DNA of 64,000 nucleotides. Source: DIGJ01 sp041821315. GTDB taxonomy: Bacteria > Bacillota > Clostridia > Lachnospirales > Lachnospiraceae. Position 1 is the stretch's first letter, and each line of letters begins with the position of its first letter. Below are positions 1 to 7,929 of this stretch, piece by piece. The notes under the pieces are model-generated. The model saw nothing but the letters and a program-made list of their open reading frames with translations, was not told the origin of the DNA and did no database searches. Location of the stretch: positions 1 through 64,000 of the forward strand of contig JBGUEO010000009.1 in the NCBI GenBank assembly GCA_041821315.1. The letters are read 5' to 3'. The position numbers and the translations under genes are program-made.

Positions 1-48
1 AATAATCTGATATAAATAGGATGCTAGGAGTATTAATAATTTGTAGTA

Positions 49-144
49 TTACACCGGGATTTTCATATCTGCACCTCGCAAAACAGTGGACTTCCTTCCG
101 TTTACATCAGAGACATTGATTGTGACTTTGTGTTTTACGGCCAT
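49..144 (-). CDS. 31-aa small protein next to a sigma-like gene
   Basis: A 31-codon ORF beginning with residues MAVKHKVTIN. The reading frame stays open further upstream, but the internal ATG at 144 is the better start: AAAGGAG lies 7 bases before it. It lies 82 bases downstream of the sigma-like gene on the same strand, so the two are probably cotranscribed. The product is small and basic, without a membrane segment or Cys pair. I do not recognise a function. Small ORFs beside a sigma-region-4 gene are common in Firmicute conjugative elements, so an element-borne role is an inference. Confidence 0.55.
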   Translation of the reverse strand: MAVKHKVTINVSDVNGRKSTVLRGADMKIPV

Positions 145-226
145 ATCAATAGCTCCTTTCCGAGAGGTTCTTTTCCTGCCCCTCTGTCTATAAGCCAAAG
201 GAACGGTGAAATCGAACCCCCTTTTC

Positions 227-709
227 TCAAATCTTTTTTGCGAGGTTCGCATAAATCTTTTTCAGGCGGTTGCGGATGGCCGTTTCACTGACACCTTCCT
301 CTGCTGCAATATCCACGTTGGTGCGGTTCTCATAGAACACTTTCTGAATCAGTGCTTTCTGCTGTAGCTGTAAAGTCTCGATAGCTGCTTTCAGTTTTTT
401 CAGCTTGTCCTCATACTCCGCAGCATCCATTGACTGAATCAGACTCTCAAATGGATCTGGTGCATCATCTTCCATATAAGAATTGTGATCGGCTGCATCA
501 TCGCCCTCGCCATCGGAGTAAGAATCATAATGAATGGGAACGTGATAATCCTCCCTGCGTTCTGCATCTACGGCCTCATCATCTTCGCCATGTAAGAATG
601 CAATCCAGTTGCTGTTCACATCATCCGGGGTAAGAACAATCTTTCTGTCCTCTGCGGTGTAGTAGACATAATTGGTACGGTTTTTTTCTGCTGTTTTGAA
701 CTTTCTCAT
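227..709 (-). CDS. sigma-70 region 4-like protein of an integrative element
   Basis: A 160-aa protein. Residues 1-75 are variable and acidic. The last 55 residues carry a helix-rich segment followed by a helix-turn-helix of the sigma region 4 type (NVDIAAEEGVSETAIRNRL, about residues 131-150). Proteins of this length and layout are found near the integrase end of Tn916-like and related conjugative elements, where they act as regulators rather than full sigma factors. The start at 709 is chosen because the ATG overlaps the stop of an upstream leader ORF (ATGA) and lies just after AAAGGCAGGG. The open frame to 817 is probably untranslated leader. Base composition is richer in G and C than the chromosome to the right, consistent with horizontal transfer. 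The exact promoter target is unknown. Confidence 0.65.
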   Translation of the reverse strand: MRKFKTAEKNRTNYVYYTAEDRKIVLTPDDVNSNWIAFLHGEDDEAVDAERREDYHVPIHYDSYSDGEGDDAADHNSYMEDDAPDPFESLIQSMDAAEYEDKLKKLKAAIETLQLQQKALIQKVFYENRTNVDIAAEEGVSETAIRNRLKKIYANLAKKI

Positions 710-831
710 AAAGTCCCTGCCTTTCCGCCTGGATGGGGCGGCAGGGATACAAAAAGGAGTCGATGGATTTTTATGTATCCACCGACTCCTGCACCTGAAA
801 ATGGCATAACAAGACACGGTGGGTACATCAT
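706..831 (-). CDS. possible 41-aa leader peptide coupled to the sigma-like gene
   Basis: Reading the minus strand from ATG ATG at 831 gives an uninterrupted 41-codon ORF starting MMYPPCLVMPF. Its TGA stop overlaps the ATG of the sigma-like gene (ATGA). A terminator-like hairpin with a T-run lies inside the ORF. That is the layout expected of a leader peptide whose translation decides readthrough. No strong Shine-Dalgarno sequence precedes the start (only GTGGAC), so translation is uncertain. The alternative is that this is simply untranslated leader with a chance open frame. Confidence 0.4.
   Translation of the reverse strand: MMYPPCLVMPFSGAGVGGYIKIHRLLFVSLPPHPGGKAGTL
751..789 (-). terminator. 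terminator-like hairpin in the leader (candidate attenuator)
   Basis: On the minus strand GGAGTCGGTGGAT pairs with ATCCATCGACTCC and is followed by TTTTT. It sits about 42 bases upstream of the sigma-like start and inside the leader ORF, so transcription of the gene must pass it. This is consistent with transcriptional attenuation. Confidence 0.6.
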
Positions 832-1082
832 TGGTTTGTCCACAGATAAACTGTGTTCAAACTTCCTATGTATCCCGCCGCCTTAATGCGCATCTCAGGC
901 TGTGAGATTATTTTTTATTTGAGTGTCTGGCACTCAGATGGGAACATAGAACCTATGGTCTCATCTCAAAGCCAGACAAATGGAACTCATTCTGTTATAC
1001 CTTTTACTTTGATAACCCCCTTGAAGGGGATAGGCAGGTTGTTTATTTAAAAACCGTCTCTGCCTATCATTTGTTTGTAATA
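832..1082. other. gene-poor stretch with nested inverted repeats
   Basis: No convincing gene. Around 919-988 TGTCTGGC (924) pairs with GCCAGACA (971). Inside these GATG/CATC and CATAG/CTATG are nested, and GAGT/ACTC lies outside. A second palindrome, CCCCTTGAAGGGG, is at 1017-1029. GATAGGCAG (about 1029) pairs with CTGCCTATC (about 1060). The density of hairpins suggests a structured RNA or a protein/recombinase site of the mobile element; which one is not decidable here. Confidence 0.4.
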
Positions 1083-1145
1083 TTACTTTTTCTTACTTGC
1101 TTTTGATGCTACTGATTTTGAAGTTTGCCTTGCGTTCTTAGCCAT
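1083..1145 (-). CDS. 20-aa basic peptide with a near-perfect Shine-Dalgarno
   Basis: A 20-codon ORF beginning MAKNARQTSK and ending in a lysine run; 7 of 20 residues are Lys or Arg. The 12 bases AGGAGGTGATCC just upstream (1146-1157) match the complement of the conserved 16S rRNA 3' end along their whole length, which argues strongly for real translation. Longer small proteins that start with MAKN/MSKN plus a Q-T-S, Ala, Ser, Lys-rich sequence are, from memory, common beside mobile and defence genes; this would be a short version. It is transcribed in the same direction as the R-M operon but lies beyond that operon's terminator. Function unknown. Confidence 0.65.
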   Translation of the reverse strand: MAKNARQTSKSVASKASKKK

Positions 1146-1191
1146 TTGGATCACCTCCTCATGACACTATTTTCGCATATTTTAATTTTTC

Positions 1192-1298
1192 ATGACCAAC
1201 TCAAGAAGTTGGTCATATGGCAGACATTTATACTGATTATTCGTTTCAGGGCATAAAAAAAAGACCCCTTTCGAGGTCTAAAACCAACTTCTTGAGTT
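1192..1298. repeat. 16-bp inverted repeat flanking the immA-like terminator
   Basis: AACTCAAGAAGTTGGT (1198-1213) is exactly complementary to ACCAACTTCTTGAGTT (1283-1298). Between them lies the terminator of the peptidase gene. The left copy is also part of its own hairpin, ATGACCAACT/AGTTGGTCAT (1192-1216). Two mutually exclusive pairings are therefore possible in the transcript. Confidence 0.7.
1255..1279 (-). terminator. rho-independent terminator of the R-M operon
   Basis: Minus-strand AGACCTC GAAA GGGGTCT forms a 7-bp stem (one G-U) with a GAAA tetraloop, followed by seven T. It lies 28 bases past the stop of the ImmA/IrrE-like gene. Confidence 0.85.
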
Positions 1299-1306
1299 TT
1301 CAATAT

Positions 1307-2881
1307 TTAATTTCTAGATTTTGTTTCTAATTTGGGGAGGTCTTTAGATTCAAGCATATCATTAAACTCCATAAGCGAAATTCCAGGAAACCATTCAAGA
1401 ATATGAGCATATGTCATGTCTGGATCTTTATAAAAATCTAATTTATTATCAGATTTATTAAATATTTTTTCAACTATACGTAATGTCAACTGTAAACCTA
1501 CGCAAATGGCCATTAATGTATTGGTTTTCATATTATTACATTTATCGTTTTTTATTTTCCCATGATAGTTTTTGTGAAGTTCTGTTTTTTCATTAAACTG
1601 TTCTGGATAATTCCACTTTCTTTTTTCCATTAAGAACCACAGGCAATTGCACAAACTTGTTGTTGGATCACCTAACATTTTCGTCAACTGAATCTCTTCA
1701 TCCATATCATATTCATCAAGTGATTGATATTTAGAATGATACAGCTCATTCGTTGCTACATTTAATTTGCTTTGACTCTTTGGATGAAATGTTACTGCCT
1801 TTTGAGCTGTCCCTGCCCCTCTTGTTAAATAAGCAAATTCCTGAAAATCCCTGTCATAATTTTGATATTTAACAACTCTATGCTCACATATGTTGAGCAC
1901 ACATTTTGATAAATTTCTCTTTGCTTTCGATGTTAAACGTGGTGTACCTTCTCGTAATGTTACATACTCGCTCTTTGCAAGAACAAAGTAACCTTCCGCA
2001 AAAATAAAATTTCCTTCTTTAATCCATTGGTATAAAATATTATTAGAACTCAGTAATTCATATGCCTCTAAAGCACTTAGTTTTACATAAGTTGTATTTT
2101 CTTTTATTTCCTCATACACATTAGCATAATCATCAAATGTAGATATTGTTTCCTCGAGTCCAACTTCTAACAGCCTGTATTTAACAGATTCTCTAGAAAC
2201 AATAAAAAAATCACTTAACTCTTCTATAAGCAAATCACAGGATAATAAAGAATCCTTTTGGTTTTCAATAATCTCAAAAGCTTTTTTCTTAAAGCTATTT
2301 TGGGGCATTAAAACTCGCGGTGCCAAACGATGCGCCTGCCACTCTAGCCATTTGACCTCATTCTCTTTAGTCTTCTTACCTTCTTGTGGTTCAAAAAATG
2401 TCTCTGATTGCCGACACATTATCGGATACAGTTTTTCTGATACTTCAGCATTTTTTACCGCCATGATTGCAAAAAAGGTCTTATCCTTTTCCCAATGAAG
2501 CGCTTCATGAATAAGAGTATTTCGCTTTGCCCCCTCACCATACACAGATTCAGATTTCGGGTCAATAAGAACAGTTCCCGCAGAATAAAATGTAGAATGT
2601 GGTTCATCCGTTCCATCGTCATAGATGTCAACCTCACCGTCAAGCAATAAACAGCAGCCAAATATATCCAAATTACAAGAAAGTGATGCTTCCTGTACCG
2701 TTAGTCCAACTTCTTGAAATATTTCATCAATAGGTAACGGCATAGGTTCCATCAAAGCCTTCTTACAATGCTTGGTTAGATATTTAGTGGCATAGTCGTC
2801 TAAACGATTCTTTCCAAGAATTAAAGCTCCTGTTTTTTTATTAATATCAAAGATATCGCTCGATGTCAGTTTCCTCGTCAT
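1307..2881 (-). CDS. ImmA/IrrE-family metallopeptidase with HTH-like C-terminus
   Basis: A 524-aa protein. The zinc motif HEALH is at residues 125-129, and a likely third ligand lies in WLEWQAHRLAPRVLMP (E180), the usual layout of the ImmA/IrrE (COG2856) peptidase. Residues about 440-515 resemble the helical tail of XRE-like HTH domains (a segment beginning NTLMAICVGLQL, then a YAHILEWFPG-type helix). ImmA normally works with a separate XRE repressor that it cleaves; here peptidase and HTH-like region appear fused, in reverse order. The start overlaps the end of the upstream YgjP-like gene by 35 bases, so it is the last gene of the R-M operon. Its substrate is unknown. A role in controlling the operon or in phage-triggered signalling is inference. 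Confidence 0.8.
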   Translation of the reverse strand: MTRKLTSSDIFDINKKTGALILGKNRLDDYATKYLTKHCKKALMEPMPLPIDEIFQEVGLTVQEASLSCNLDIFGCCLLLDGEVDIYDDGTDEPHSTFYSAGTVLIDPKSESVYGEGAKRNTLIHEALHWEKDKTFFAIMAVKNAEVSEKLYPIMCRQSETFFEPQEGKKTKENEVKWLEWQAHRLAPRVLMPQNSFKKKAFEIIENQKDSLLSCDLLIEELSDFFIVSRESVKYRLLEVGLEETISTFDDYANVYEEIKENTTYVKLSALEAYELLSSNNILYQWIKEGNFIFAEGYFVLAKSEYVTLREGTPRLTSKAKRNLSKCVLNICEHRVVKYQNYDRDFQEFAYLTRGAGTAQKAVTFHPKSQSKLNVATNELYHSKYQSLDEYDMDEEIQLTKMLGDPTTSLCNCLWFLMEKRKWNYPEQFNEKTELHKNYHGKIKNDKCNNMKTNTLMAICVGLQLTLRIVEKIFNKSDNKLDFYKDPDMTYAHILEWFPGISLMEFNDMLESKDLPKLETKSRN

Positions 2882-3611
2882 CTATGTCTTCTTCTCCTTT
2901 TTCCATATAATCCAATGGCATTCTATTTAACAGTTTCTTTGCTTCTTTCCATGTCGGACAAAATCCCTCAACAAGAGACTGAAATTTGTGGGTATGATTC
3001 TTTTCTAACAGGTGTACCAACTCATGAATAACAACATACTCAAGACACTCCATCGGTTTTTTTGCAAGCTGAAGGTTTATCCAGATTCTGTTCTGTTCAA
3101 TATTACACGTACCCCATTTTGTCTTCATATTCTTAATTCTGAATTCCTCTACATGAACTCCTACTTTTTTCTCACACCTTTGAATAATAGGCTGAAGTAC
3201 TCTTTTTAATTCTTGCCGATACCATTCAATAAAAGCTTTTTCTTTGGATTCCGTTGCTGCACCTTCCGGTGCAGTTAAGATGATTTTTGTCGGTGTTTTT
3301 ACAATTTGATACTTTGCTCCTGCATTAACCACTTGCAGACGATAAGGTTTCCCCCACAAATAATGTGATTCGCCAGATACATATTCTCTTTTGCTCTGGC
3401 GTTCTTGCGCAAGCATCCTCTCTCTCACTCCGATTATTTCCGGCAGTTTCTTCAGGACAAAAAGTTTTATATCTTCGTCCTTAAGGTTCGCTGGAGTACT
3501 TACAGTAACATTTCCTTCTGGTGGAATCACACGAATATAGAGATTTTTCAAATTTACTTTCCTTATAACCTCAATCAGTAACCCACCAACTGTAATTTCT
3601 TCTTTACGCAT
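2847..3611 (-). CDS. YgjP/SprT-like zinc metallopeptidase
   Basis: A 254-aa protein of the YgjP-like (DUF45, M48-type) metallopeptidase family. The zinc-binding motif HELVHLLEKNHTHKF is at about residues 192-206, preceded by the family motif MKTKWGTCN (about residues 162-170) and followed by a conserved WK near residue 222. The ATG lies inside the last codons of hsdR, so translation is coupled. This family very often sits directly after hsdR in type I R-M operons. Its biochemical role there has not been established as far as I know. The acidic C-terminal 20 residues overlap the start of the next peptidase gene. Confidence 0.88.
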   Translation of the reverse strand: MRKEEITVGGLLIEVIRKVNLKNLYIRVIPPEGNVTVSTPANLKDEDIKLFVLKKLPEIIGVRERMLAQERQSKREYVSGESHYLWGKPYRLQVVNAGAKYQIVKTPTKIILTAPEGAATESKEKAFIEWYRQELKRVLQPIIQRCEKKVGVHVEEFRIKNMKTKWGTCNIEQNRIWINLQLAKKPMECLEYVVIHELVHLLEKNHTHKFQSLVEGFCPTWKEAKKLLNRMPLDYMEKGEEDIDDEETDIERYL

Positions 3612-6600
3612 CGTATTCGTCCTGCCTTTGTGCTATATCAAAAACATCATTTGTTTCTTCTGTGGCCTTTTCATATGTATACAAATGAATTAGCAATTTT
3701 TTATAAATTGCAAGCCTAATACGCTGCTGTTTTTGAAAGTTTCGCTTCCACTCAGGCTCGATTGAAACACGAATTGCACCATCAACGTCAATTGTCAATT
3801 CTACATCTGCACCAAAATGGTCAAACAATGCACGCCTTGCAGCACTACCCTTCACTTCATCTGGATATGCTGAATTCGATTCGGGATGTAAGATTGCTTC
3901 AGCCAATTCCACTACTTGGCGAAGATACTCCTCGTAACTCATAGCTTCAACCTTGCGCTGCATAATGATTTTCTTCAACATTTCTGACAACTTGCCATAA
4001 TACACGCTATTAGAACTCATCTTTCTGACGATCTCATGTTGTAAATTGTTATCAATGGTTTCAGCCTTTGCTTCTTCATTACCCGGCAGGTCTTTTACTA
4101 AATCTGTTGGTGTTGTAGTCTTCCCCTGCAATAATAGTTCTACCAGAGACATATTCCCAAGCTCACTGACAACTTTTGTATCTTCAGCACGGATATACGT
4201 GTCAAGAATATACCTCATATCCACTTCATATGGTTTTAAGTCAATATAATCGCAGCTCGCCAACTTAATCATTTCTTTGATTTTATTGTAGCCAGAGATA
4301 TCATTTCTCAAATAGACTACATCATTCTCACTATATCCATAATCTGATACAAGCTTGTCACAACAATTTGCAAAAGCGCGAGAAAGTGCAGCTGTTAATG
4401 AATACAAGGTATCTCTTCGTGCCGTTTTTTCATCATTCTCGCTATCATCACCACAGAAATATTGAATAAAATCAGTACCTTCCTGTGGCGTCTCAACATT
4501 CTCAATCAGTGCCTCAAGTGAGGTGAGTGTACCTTCTAACTCGGATTTTGCCTCATCATAACGGTTTTTAATAAGTCCTTCTACATCTTCCTTATCGAAT
4601 TGGTCAAATGCTTCGGTTGTGTAATCAGATACTGCAAGCTGAACATTACGGAACAAATCCATATAATCAACAATATATCCATAATCCTTATCTTCACCAT
4701 CCGGTCTGTTTACACGGCATATAGCCTGAAAAAGATCATGGTCACGCATTGATTTATCAATATACAAATATGTGGCACTCGGAGCATCAAAACCAGTCAG
4801 CAACTTATCAACAACTATAAGTAGTTTCATTTGCGCCGGTTCATCTTTAAACTGTTCCTTTACTTCTTTTTCAAATTCAGCCAATTTTTTACTGCCAAGC
4901 ATACGCTCGTAAACTGTTTTTTTATACTCGTCTTCACTTTCCTGTGACAAATCCGAAGTAGCCGTTCTCACACTTTGTGTAGTCGGCTCATAAGAAGTTA
5001 CTATAGCACATCTGGTAAAGCCCATGCTCATAAATATTTCCCAGTATTTGCAAGCTTCATAAATACTTCCCGCAACAAGCATAGCTGTTCCTCTATCATC
5101 TCGAAGCCTTGCTTTCATACTCATATCAAAAACTATATCAGAAGCAATTTTCTCCAGTCGTTGTTTAGAACTATACAGTTTATTGATGCAAGTCCAGCTT
5201 TGTTTCAATTGAAGCTTGGCACGTTCCGTCAATCCATTTGTTTTCTGTTCAAACCACAAATCTACCTTGTCTTGGCTAGATAAATCCTGATCCACATCTC
5301 TCGCTTCGTATCTCAGATCCAGAACAACACCATCCGCTACACCTTCATCAAATTTATAGGTATGAATATATGTACCAAAGGTTTCCAGACTTGTCTGTTT
5401 ATCCGATTTCAATAATGGAGTTCCAGTAAAACCTATCAAAACTGCGACAGGCATAAGTGCCTTGACAGCCTCGTGCAATTTACCTGAGTTGGTGCGATGG
5501 CATTCATCAATAAAAGCGATAATGTTTCCTTTTGCTTTGAAATTCCTCGGTAAATCCTTTAACAGTTCTTTGCGATACTGGTCTATGTCAGCCTGCTTTC
5601 CTGCATTATGACCATATTTATGAATCAAAGAACAAATAATATCATCTTCATTCTTATCTAAAGTCTCACGAAGGTCAGCACAGCTTTTGGCTCTTTTTAC
5701 CTTTTCCCCTACATCAATAAATAGACTTTCAATCTGATCATCTAGTTCATCCCTGTCCGTAATAATTACAATACGGCTATCAGAAATATTTTCAATAATC
5801 CACTTGGTAAGCCACACCATAATGAGCGATTTTCCAGAACCCTGAGTATTCCAGATGATACCACCCTCATTTGCATGGATTCGCGCTCTGGCAGCAATAT
5901 TTGCAAAATACTGATTATGGCGTGTAACTTTTTTTATGCCAGCATCAAAAATAACAAAATCATGGATGAGTGACAAAAAGCGATCTTTTTGACAAAGTGA
6001 AACAATCCCATCTCTTAATCGGTTCACTTCTTTTACCTGCAACATTTTGATGGTTGCCGATAATTTGTCAGTGGCTTTTTTGTCCTCTTTCCATTGTAAA
6101 TAATATTTTTCCGGTGTACTAATCGTACCGTAATAAAGACCTTCTGCTTCATTTCCTGCGAACAAAAGCTGTGTGGTACTAAAGAAGTTCAAAATATTTT
6201 CTCTTTTTTGATTGGTCAGCATCTGCCGAATTCCTTTTCCTACACTGACACATGAACTTTTCAGTTCAAATACTCCTAATGCAATACCATTGATATACAG
6301 CACAATATCCGGTCGTTTTCTTGTGACATTATCATAGCGAAGAACGGATACTTCTTCAGCAACATAAAAATTATTCTTTTCAATATCTTCCCAATCAATA
6401 TAATGTACTGTTTGTCGATGTCCGTTTGAGTCCTTCGCCCCTTGAAGACCATAACGCAGCAACGAGTATGTGCTGCGATTAATGGTGTATAGCTTATCAA
6501 CTTGGTTTCGTGTCTTGCTGACAAGTTCATTCATAGCTCTTGTTACTTGGTCAGCACTGTAGCCACGATTTTTCAGATTGTCTTTCAGTAAATCTTCTCT

Positions 6601-6714
6601 TACGGACGTATTATCTATATCTTCAAGATTACCAAGATAGGTATATCCCAAATCATTAATCAGCCAGTGCAGGACTCTATTTTGCATTTTTTTCTCTGCA
6701 TCTACCGTTGCCAT
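3604..6714 (-). CDS. hsdR: type I restriction enzyme R subunit (HsdR)
   Basis: A 1036-aa restriction and translocase subunit. The PD-(D/E)xK nuclease is at the N-terminus (D136, then E150-L-K152). The SF2 helicase motor follows, with Walker A TQGSGKS (about 290-296), DECH (403-406) and GFTGTP (428-433). Further helicase motifs include the LLTGFDAP segment and an R-x-NR segment. The C-terminal 300 residues are the helical HsdM/HsdS-binding part. The length is normal for the family and no frame disruption is seen, so the enzyme should be active. The gene starts 15 bases after hsdS and overlaps the YgjP-like gene by 8 bases. It cuts DNA lacking the methylation set by HsdMS after ATP-driven translocation. 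Confidence 0.96.
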   Translation of the reverse strand: MATVDAEKKMQNRVLHWLINDLGYTYLGNLEDIDNTSVREDLLKDNLKNRGYSADQVTRAMNELVSKTRNQVDKLYTINRSTYSLLRYGLQGAKDSNGHRQTVHYIDWEDIEKNNFYVAEEVSVLRYDNVTRKRPDIVLYINGIALGVFELKSSCVSVGKGIRQMLTNQKRENILNFFSTTQLLFAGNEAEGLYYGTISTPEKYYLQWKEDKKATDKLSATIKMLQVKEVNRLRDGIVSLCQKDRFLSLIHDFVIFDAGIKKVTRHNQYFANIAARARIHANEGGIIWNTQGSGKSLIMVWLTKWIIENISDSRIVIITDRDELDDQIESLFIDVGEKVKRAKSCADLRETLDKNEDDIICSLIHKYGHNAGKQADIDQYRKELLKDLPRNFKAKGNIIAFIDECHRTNSGKLHEAVKALMPVAVLIGFTGTPLLKSDKQTSLETFGTYIHTYKFDEGVADGVVLDLRYEARDVDQDLSSQDKVDLWFEQKTNGLTERAKLQLKQSWTCINKLYSSKQRLEKIASDIVFDMSMKARLRDDRGTAMLVAGSIYEACKYWEIFMSMGFTRCAIVTSYEPTTQSVRTATSDLSQESEDEYKKTVYERMLGSKKLAEFEKEVKEQFKDEPAQMKLLIVVDKLLTGFDAPSATYLYIDKSMRDHDLFQAICRVNRPDGEDKDYGYIVDYMDLFRNVQLAVSDYTTEAFDQFDKEDVEGLIKNRYDEAKSELEGTLTSLEALIENVETPQEGTDFIQYFCGDDSENDEKTARRDTLYSLTAALSRAFANCCDKLVSDYGYSENDVVYLRNDISGYNKIKEMIKLASCDYIDLKPYEVDMRYILDTYIRAEDTKVVSELGNMSLVELLLQGKTTTPTDLVKDLPGNEEAKAETIDNNLQHEIVRKMSSNSVYYGKLSEMLKKIIMQRKVEAMSYEEYLRQVVELAEAILHPESNSAYPDEVKGSAARRALFDHFGADVELTIDVDGAIRVSIEPEWKRNFQKQQRIRLAIYKKLLIHLYTYEKATEETNDVFDIAQRQDEYDA

Positions 6715-6729
6715 TATATCCCTCCTGTT

Positions 6730-7929
6730 TTACACAGTGAGGCGCACACGACCAGTTAATAGGTCATCCATTGCACCTTCTCTGATTTGCATCATTTTTT
6801 CTCGCTCTATTTCCAGTGTTTCAATTTCGTCATCCATTGCTGTAAGGACAGACGCTATAGCTTCCTGTTCCTTTGCATCCCTTGGCATTTCAAATTCAAA
6901 GTTTTTTAAATCCTTTTGATACAGGTGCTTTATCGTAGACCCCGCAGACAATATGTCGATAAATTCTCTAAAAACAGATGAAGTTAACACTCTATAAAGA
7001 AATGTTGGTAAAAGTCGAGGACTTGTCCTAAAGACAAATACACCACTGTTTAACGTAGCTGGTTTATCCAATTTTGGAACGATTGCAATCTTACCTATAG
7101 TTCCATCTTTCGTTACCAAAACATCATTTGATGTAACTTGAATATTAGCATCCATTTCATAACGTTCCTTTGAAACATAAGATATAGCTTTCAAATCTAC
7201 TGTTCCTTTACAAAAATCTGTACCGCCAATTAAATAACTATACCCAATTCTTAAATACTCATGTTTTTTCAAACCTTGCCAGCCGATTCTTGCTTTCGGT
7301 GTAATAACTTGGTTGAATGAAACCTGCTCCCAGTCCTCATCAAATCCATCAATCCTCGTTCTTCTGCAAATTAAATCTTCCAATGCACCATCACGGATTC
7401 CTTTTTTCTTTTCAATCAATTTTGCAAGGTCATTTATATAAGAGTCAAAATTAGCAAGTGTTTTAGCAATATCATTCTGCTCTGGGAGATCAGGCAAGTT
7501 AATATCTGTATTCAAGATAATGTTGTTATACAGCCTTTGAATAGTTGTGCCTTCCAAGGCTTTCCATGGATAAGAGCGATAAAACCACCACAAATATTCT
7601 CTGTTAATTTCGTCTTTATTTACTTTAAGCCAAACAATATTAGAATCCTGAAAATAGGAATCTCTGCCATCATATATTACTACCTTGCCAACTGTTCCAG
7701 CTGCTGAAATAAGTACATCATCCTTTTCTGGATATGGATACAACGCCCTATACTTCTCATACAGCTTCTTTGAGATATAGGCATCAGCTTTTCTTCCAAA
7801 TGTACTTATTTTATAAAAAGGTATTGCACCATGATTTTTAGTTTGATTTTGGAAAATTCTACGGCACATTTGAATATATCCTAAATCTTTTAGTTGCATA
7901 TGTTTCCAATCCTCATGATATATTACCAT
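6730..7929 (-). CDS. hsdS: type I specificity subunit (HsdS)
   Basis: A 399-aa subunit with two target recognition domains (about 1-150 and 200-345), each followed by a conserved coiled coil. The two halves end in similar sequences, KKKGIRDGALEDLI and KMMQIREGAMDDLLTG, showing the internal duplication of the family. It sets the bipartite DNA target of both methylation and restriction; the target itself cannot be read from sequence. The start ATG overlaps the hsdM stop (ATGGTAA). One full-length hsdS is present. I see no inverted second hsdS or recombinase gene nearby, so phase variation by shuffling is not supported within the window. Confidence 0.95.
   Translation of the reverse strand: MVIYHEDWKHMQLKDLGYIQMCRRIFQNQTKNHGAIPFYKISTFGRKADAYISKKLYEKYRALYPYPEKDDVLISAAGTVGKVVIYDGRDSYFQDSNIVWLKVNKDEINREYLWWFYRSYPWKALEGTTIQRLYNNIILNTDINLPDLPEQNDIAKTLANFDSYINDLAKLIEKKKGIRDGALEDLICRRTRIDGFDEDWEQVSFNQVITPKARIGWQGLKKHEYLRIGYSYLIGGTDFCKGTVDLKAISYVSKERYEMDANIQVTSNDVLVTKDGTIGKIAIVPKLDKPATLNSGVFVFRTSPRLLPTFLYRVLTSSVFREFIDILSAGSTIKHLYQKDLKNFEFEMPRDAKEQEAIASVLTAMDDEIETLEIEREKMMQIREGAMDDLLTGRVRLTV

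Noticed and set aside
853..1050. 65-codon open frame on the plus strand near the left edge
   Set aside because: No ribosome binding site, runs through nested hairpins, and its composition is not protein-like.
6730..7929. Phase-variable hsdS by inversion
   Set aside because: Only one hsdS, no inverted partner copy or site-specific recombinase in the window.
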